From an uncultured Bacteroidales bacterium (GTDB taxonomy: Bacteria; Bacteroidota; Bacteroidia; Bacteroidales; F082): a stretch of DNA of 64,000 nt. The DNA lies in NCBI GenBank assembly GCA_900318085.1, contig ONJF01000009.1, positions 1-64,000 on the forward strand, written 5' to 3'. The translations under genes were made by a program, and so were the position numbers. The notes under the pieces were generated by a model that was not told where the DNA came from, did no database searches, and saw nothing but the letters and a program-made list of their open reading frames with translations. Shown in pieces: positions 60,832 through 64,000 of this stretch (its first letter is position 1; each line of letters starts with the position of its first letter).

Positions 60832-61935
60832 TCAACGGCCGTTGTAGTTACCGCTCAAGGTCTCGATGAAGCCGTTGGCGGCGGTCTTCATGTTGACGAA
60901 ATCGCTGCCTAGTGAGCTGGAGCAGTCGAGCACAAGCATGATCATTGCGCTCTTGTATTCGTTGACGATTTGGGTGTTGCCCGAAGGTGTGAACTCGCTG
61001 TTGTATTGCCACTGCGAGGTCGACTCGAGCCAGTTCCATTGCTTCACATAGTCGGTGCTGATTTGAGCTCCATTCTGGTCGGTGAGGTTCTGGAACGAGA
61101 ACAGGTCGAAAATACCTTCGGTCGAGGCTGTCACGGCGATGCCCGACATGCATTCCAATCCGACATATTGAATGTCAGTCAGCTGGCCTTTGCCACCGTT
61201 TCTGATGTAGGTGCCCTCAATGTAGCATTGCGACTCGTTGACATCAGTCACATTGTCGAAGGTGAAACGGATTTTCGTGTTGGGCTCCTGAGCCGGAAGT
61301 TTGAGCGTGACATTATAGAAGGTGCTCTGGTTGTAAAGCTTTTGTGCGATTTGTGCGAATTGCTCGGAAGCCTCGCTCATGTTGCTCACCTCGAAGACAT
61401 TGTTTGTGGGGTCGCTCGACAATTTCTTGAGGTTGTTGCGGAAGCCTTCGATGTCGCTCACGTCCGATCCGCGCACGCCGATGGAGTAGGCCGAGATGTT
61501 GGTTCCGCCGATGAGCTCATTGTTGATTCTTGAGTTGACGGCTGCCAGGTATTCGCTGCCCGAACTGTAGCTGTCGGAAAGCACATACGACCCTTGGTCG
61601 AGGCCGTCGGTGAAGGTCACGACGGAGACATTGATGAGATTCTCCGGGATTTTGGCTGCTGCCAGACTGTTGAGGCCAGTGTTGACGGCATGATAGAGTA
61701 TGGTGCCGTTTTGCATCGAGAGGCCGTCAACGAAATTCTCAAAGTTGTGTTTCGTGTCTTGGTTGAGCAGGCCGAGTGGCATGGTGTATAGTTCGCTGTT
61801 GAACCCGACGATGCCGAGATAGAGGCCTTCCTTTGCAGGGGTGTTGTCTTCTGCCTTGGGTTTTCTGCAGCTACTGAAGGTGGTGAGGACGACTGCAAGT
61901 GCCAATACTGCCACCGATAAAATGTGTTTCTTCAT
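60832..61935 (-). CDS. Lipoprotein with circularly permuted von Willebrand A domain
   Basis: 367 residues. Lipobox TTFSSCRKP (Cys23). The metal-site parts of a vWA fold appear in an unusual order: GLYLGIVGFNSELYT (about 37-51), NGTILYHAV with Thr78, VSVVTFTDGLDQGS with Asp110, then a beta-rich insert (about 205-325), and only at the end MLVLDCSSSLGSDF with Asp337-x-Ser339-x-Ser341, followed by FVNMKTAANGFIETL. In ordinary vWA domains the DxSxS part comes first. The fold could still close around the metal because first and last strands are neighbours. Metal-dependent protein binding at the cell envelope is inferred. No operon partners. Confidence 0.8.
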   Translation of the reverse strand: MKKHILSVAVLALAVVLTTFSSCRKPKAEDNTPAKEGLYLGIVGFNSELYTMPLGLLNQDTKHNFENFVDGLSMQNGTILYHAVNTGLNSLAAAKIPENLINVSVVTFTDGLDQGSYVLSDSYSSGSEYLAAVNSRINNELIGGTNISAYSIGVRGSDVSDIEGFRNNLKKLSSDPTNNVFEVSNMSEASEQFAQIAQKLYNQSTFYNVTLKLPAQEPNTKIRFTFDNVTDVNESQCYIEGTYIRNGGKGQLTDIQYVGLECMSGIAVTASTEGIFDLFSFQNLTDQNGAQISTDYVKQWNWLESTSQWQYNSEFTPSGNTQIVNEYKSAMIMLVLDCSSSLGSDFVNMKTAANGFIETLSGNYNGR

Positions 61936-61999
61936 ATTCGATTATGTTTGTTTGCTCAATTAACGCGAGAATGTCTATAAAATTGCAAAGGCATTTAAT

Positions 62000-62248
62000 T
62001 TATTCCGCCAATGCTTGTTTGATAGCTTTGGCAAGTTGGTCGGGACAAGAGGTGCCTTTGAAGCCGCAGTGGATGCCTTCCAATTTGGCAACGACATCCT
62101 CTGCCTTCATGCCTTCCACCAAAGTGGCGACGCCTTGCGTGTTGCCGTTGCAACCGCCGTAGAACTGTACATTTTTCAAAATGCCATCCTCGATTTCAAA
62201 CTCGATGGCTTGACTGCAGGTGCCTTGGGTTTTATAAGTGTATCTCAT
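62000..62248 (-). CDS. TSCPD domain protein
   Basis: 82 residues. It has the TSCPD signature in GTSCPDQLAKAIKQAL, and two further Cys in TCSQAIEF and FYGGCNGNTQG, a pattern for metal binding. The domain also ends some ribonucleotide reductases, but this stand-alone form (TIGR03905-like) has no settled role. Its ATG shares a base with the stop of the upstream OsmC fragment (TGATG). Confidence 0.9.
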   Translation of the reverse strand: MRYTYKTQGTCSQAIEFEIEDGILKNVQFYGGCNGNTQGVATLVEGMKAEDVVAKLEGIHCGFKGTSCPDQLAKAIKQALAE

Positions 62249-62499
62249 CAGGCTTGGAAGTTCATGGTGATATTGACGATGACATCGGGGTGCAGTGAAC
62301 GTCCCACGGGGCAGCTCTCAGCAGCGGCCCAAAGCAGGGCTTTTTGCTTCTCGGTATATTCCTTTGCGGGGAAGTTGAACACGATGTCGATCTGCCCGAT
62401 GCGGCGTGGGTCGGTGTTCATGGTCTTCTTCACCGTGTAGGTGGTGCCGTCGATGTCGAATTTGTGGCCTTGTGCGCTGATGCCCATGATGGTCATCAT
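62248..62499 (-). pseudogene. OsmC-family protein, lacking its N-terminal half
   Basis: The frame reads back beyond its first ATG as YGALAGCMMTIMGIS, which is the first conserved Cys motif of OsmC/Ohr-like proteins, and ends with AAAESCPVGRSL, the second Cys motif. About 60 residues expected before YGALAG are missing; an in-frame stop lies three codons before that Tyr. Upstream is an inverted repeat element. The remaining 83 residues may be untranslated. OsmC-like proteins reduce organic peroxides through the Cys pair. Both Cys are kept, but only the downstream one lies after the available ATG. Confidence 0.65.
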
Positions 62500-62538
62500 G
62501 CAGCCGGCGAGGGCGCCATATTTGTGTTTTTAATTCGG

Positions 62539-62646
62539 AATGCTGAATGAGGAATGCTGAATGGGTGCGAAGCCCAGTGTCGCATTGCGACATTGACTCC
62601 GTCGAATACTTTGTATTTCCGCATTCATAATTCCGCATTTAGCATT
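62539..62646. repeat. Inverted-repeat element beside the OsmC remnant
   Basis: A left arm at 62539-62564 (starting AATGCTGAATGAGGAATGCT) pairs with a right arm at 62621-62646 (ending TTCCGCATTTAGCATT) at about 20 of 26 positions. In between is a hairpin TGTCGC/GCGACA. The right arm covers the deoC stop codon. It is non-coding and looks like a small dispersed element. Confidence 0.6.
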
Positions 62647-63484
62647 TATTAATTTGTTCTAATATAAGTCCAGCGAGGCGGCTTGTGCCCACGCGGAAGA
62701 GGTTCGGGTTAAGCCACTGTTCGCCGAGGATGTTTTTCACCAAATAATAATAGGTGAGGGCATCGTCCGGCACTTTCATGCCGCCAGCAGGCTTGAAGCC
62801 GACCTTCTTGCCCGTGGCCTCGTAGTATTCCTTGATGGTGTCAATCATGACGATGGCAGCGAGTGGTGTGGCGGCCACTGGCACCTTGCCAGTCGAGGTC
62901 TTGATGAAGTCGGCACCGGCGAGGATGGCGAGCTCGCTGGCTTTGCGGATGTTCTCCACGGTCTTCAGCTCGCCCGTCTCAAGGATGACTTTCAATCTGG
63001 CCTTATTTCCACAGGTTTCCTTGATGGTCTTGATTTCGTCGAAGACCTCGTCGTAGCGACCAGCGAGGAATGTGCCGCGCGAGATGACCATGTCCACCTC
63101 ATCGGCACCTTCGTTGACGCAATATTCCACCTCTTTGACTTTCAGCTCGAAGGGCATCATGCCCGAAGGGAAGGCACAGGCCACCGTGGCCACACGGATG
63201 CCACTACCTTCAAGCTGTTTCTTGGCCTGACGGATGAAGGGACTGTAGATGCAAATGGCGGGTACCGAAAGGTGCGGTTTTTGTTTCGGGAAAGCCAAGG
63301 CTTTCTCGCAAAAGTCCTTGATCTTGGCTTCGTTGTCGAAGGCTTCCAAGGTGGTGAAGTCGATGCTTTGGAAGATGGTGCGTAAGGCTTCCTTTTCGTG
63401 TCCTTTTTTCTTCTCTTCGTTGAGAATCAATGCGATGCGTTCGTTGAGCGCGGCTTCACTATGGTTGTAGGGTTTAAATTTCAT
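62639..63484 (-). CDS. deoC: Deoxyribose-phosphate aldolase
   Basis: 281 residues, slightly longer than the E. coli enzyme. Cleaves 2-deoxyribose-5-phosphate to glyceraldehyde-3-phosphate and acetaldehyde. The Schiff-base Lys lies in DFIKTSTGKVP. The conserved VACAFPSGMMPFELKVKEVEYCVNEGADEVDMVI and LKVILETGEL are typical. The last residues and stop lie in the arm of an inverted repeat. Purine or pyrimidine deoxynucleoside salvage fits with the deoxynucleoside kinase elsewhere in the window. Confidence 0.95.
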   Translation of the reverse strand: MKFKPYNHSEAALNERIALILNEEKKKGHEKEALRTIFQSIDFTTLEAFDNEAKIKDFCEKALAFPKQKPHLSVPAICIYSPFIRQAKKQLEGSGIRVATVACAFPSGMMPFELKVKEVEYCVNEGADEVDMVISRGTFLAGRYDEVFDEIKTIKETCGNKARLKVILETGELKTVENIRKASELAILAGADFIKTSTGKVPVAATPLAAIVMIDTIKEYYEATGKKVGFKPAGGMKVPDDALTYYYLVKNILGEQWLNPNLFRVGTSRLAGLILEQINKC

Positions 63485-63519
63485 AGTAGTTTGAATTTAG
63501 GCTTCAAAGATAAGCTTTT

Positions 63520-64000
63520 TTATTGGATGGAAGATAATAATGCCTCCAAATTCATCTTCATCCGCCATTTCCACTGGTTTTTGGCATTGGCTGGGACGTT
63601 GATTTGATCGTCCGCAGGGTTGGGCGACCAATTCTTTTCGTCCATGTCCAAAAGGTCTTGCAGGGGGTAGATGTTCCATTTTGAAGGGCTGTCCAAATGC
63701 TTGTCTATCACCTTTTTGAGGGTCTTGGAGGTGACTTTGCGGTCGTCGAGGTCGAGGCTGTCGAGGAATTGGCGGGTGCGGACGCGGTCTTCGGCCAGCC
63801 AGCCGCGCAAGGTGGGCATATCATGGGTGCCGGTGGTGTAGACACAGTTCTCGGGCAGGTCTTCATTCTGCACAAACTGATGGCCAAACACCTTGGGCAT
63901 GCGTTGCACCTCAAGGCTCATGATGCCCAACTCCTGCATGACTTCAGGCACACAGGCGGGAATCATGCCGAGGTCTTCGCCGCAGGCAATCATTGGTGTC
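63520..64000 (-). CDS. malQ: 4-alpha-glucanotransferase (amylomaltase), C-terminal part
   Basis: The gene runs off the right edge; only the last 160 residues are present, and the true start lies outside. MIACGEDLGMIPACVPEVM carries the catalytic region of GH77 (CGEDLG), and TTGTHDMPTLRGW holds the transition-state His-Asp. It ends WKWRMKMNLEALLSS. It transfers alpha-1,4-glucan pieces in maltodextrin metabolism. The 35-bp gap to deoC is probably a chance neighbourhood. Confidence 0.9.
   Translation of the reverse strand, partial: TPMIACGEDLGMIPACVPEVMQELGIMSLEVQRMPKVFGHQFVQNEDLPENCVYTTGTHDMPTLRGWLAEDRVRTRQFLDSLDLDDRKVTSKTLKKVIDKHLDSPSKWNIYPLQDLLDMDEKNWSPNPADDQINVPANAKNQWKWRMKMNLEALLSSIQ

Overview
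The window looks like a chromosome segment of a Bacteroidales bacterium (phylum Bacteroidota). The genus cannot be fixed from the sequence. The signs are: promoters of the phylum type (TTTG/TTG, 17-21 nt, TAnnTTTG); several proteins ending in a type IX secretion (T9SS) sorting domain; a sigma/FecR/STN signalling locus; DUF4476 and DUF4249-like proteins; many signal peptides cut just before Gln; and few recognisable Shine-Dalgarno sequences. Base composition is mixed, close to 50% GC in the housekeeping genes. No phage, plasmid, CRISPR or rRNA genes were seen.

Layout. 1-5.4 kb: the 3' part of dnaK, an unidentified gene, a broken deiminase-Sel1 fusion gene and a DUF4143 AAA ATPase preceded by three 33-bp repeats. 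5.4-13.5 kb: a class I glutamine amidotransferase, pyrG, an overlapping large MscS-type channel, a secreted unknown, an animal-type glutaminyl cyclase and a small barrel-like protein. 13.5-19.1 kb: a DUF4476 protein, a T9SS cargo protein and two tandem paralogous lipoproteins. 19.1-25.5 kb: yicC, gmk, nadD, rsmA, a TPR protein with a small lipoprotein, and rplU-rpmA. 25.9-35.6 kb: an ECF sigma factor, a FecR-type anti-sigma factor, an STN/beta-barrel protein, two T9SS cargo proteins of nearly 1000 residues and a small secreted protein, all in one direction. 35.6-46 kb: an ABC-F ATPase, sppA, folK, a deoxynucleoside kinase, an OmpA-family protein, an RNA methyltransferase and mutS. 46-52.2 kb: two further ECF sigma loci, three tRNAs (two identical Gly-GCC, one Leu-TAA), a YitT-family permease and secreted unknowns. 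52.3-57.5 kb: three papain-fold proteases in a row (two C1, one C10 with T9SS tail). 57.6-64 kb: a 5-formyl-THF cyclo-ligase, a GH16-GH20 fusion enzyme, a lipoprotein with a von Willebrand A fold in circularly permuted order, a TSCPD protein, a truncated OsmC-like gene, deoC and the 3' end of malQ.

How the parts fit together. The exported proteins form one theme. At least fourteen have a predicted mature N-terminal Gln, and the window encodes a glutaminyl cyclase that would convert it to pyroglutamate. Four proteins carry T9SS tails. Three separate sigma-factor loci suggest heavy investment in envelope sensing. The most notable items are the sigma/FecR/STN-barrel/T9SS-cargo locus, the permuted vWA lipoprotein and the GH16-GH20 fusion. 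A set of short inverted-repeat elements also sits between genes, often with an arm touching a stop codon.
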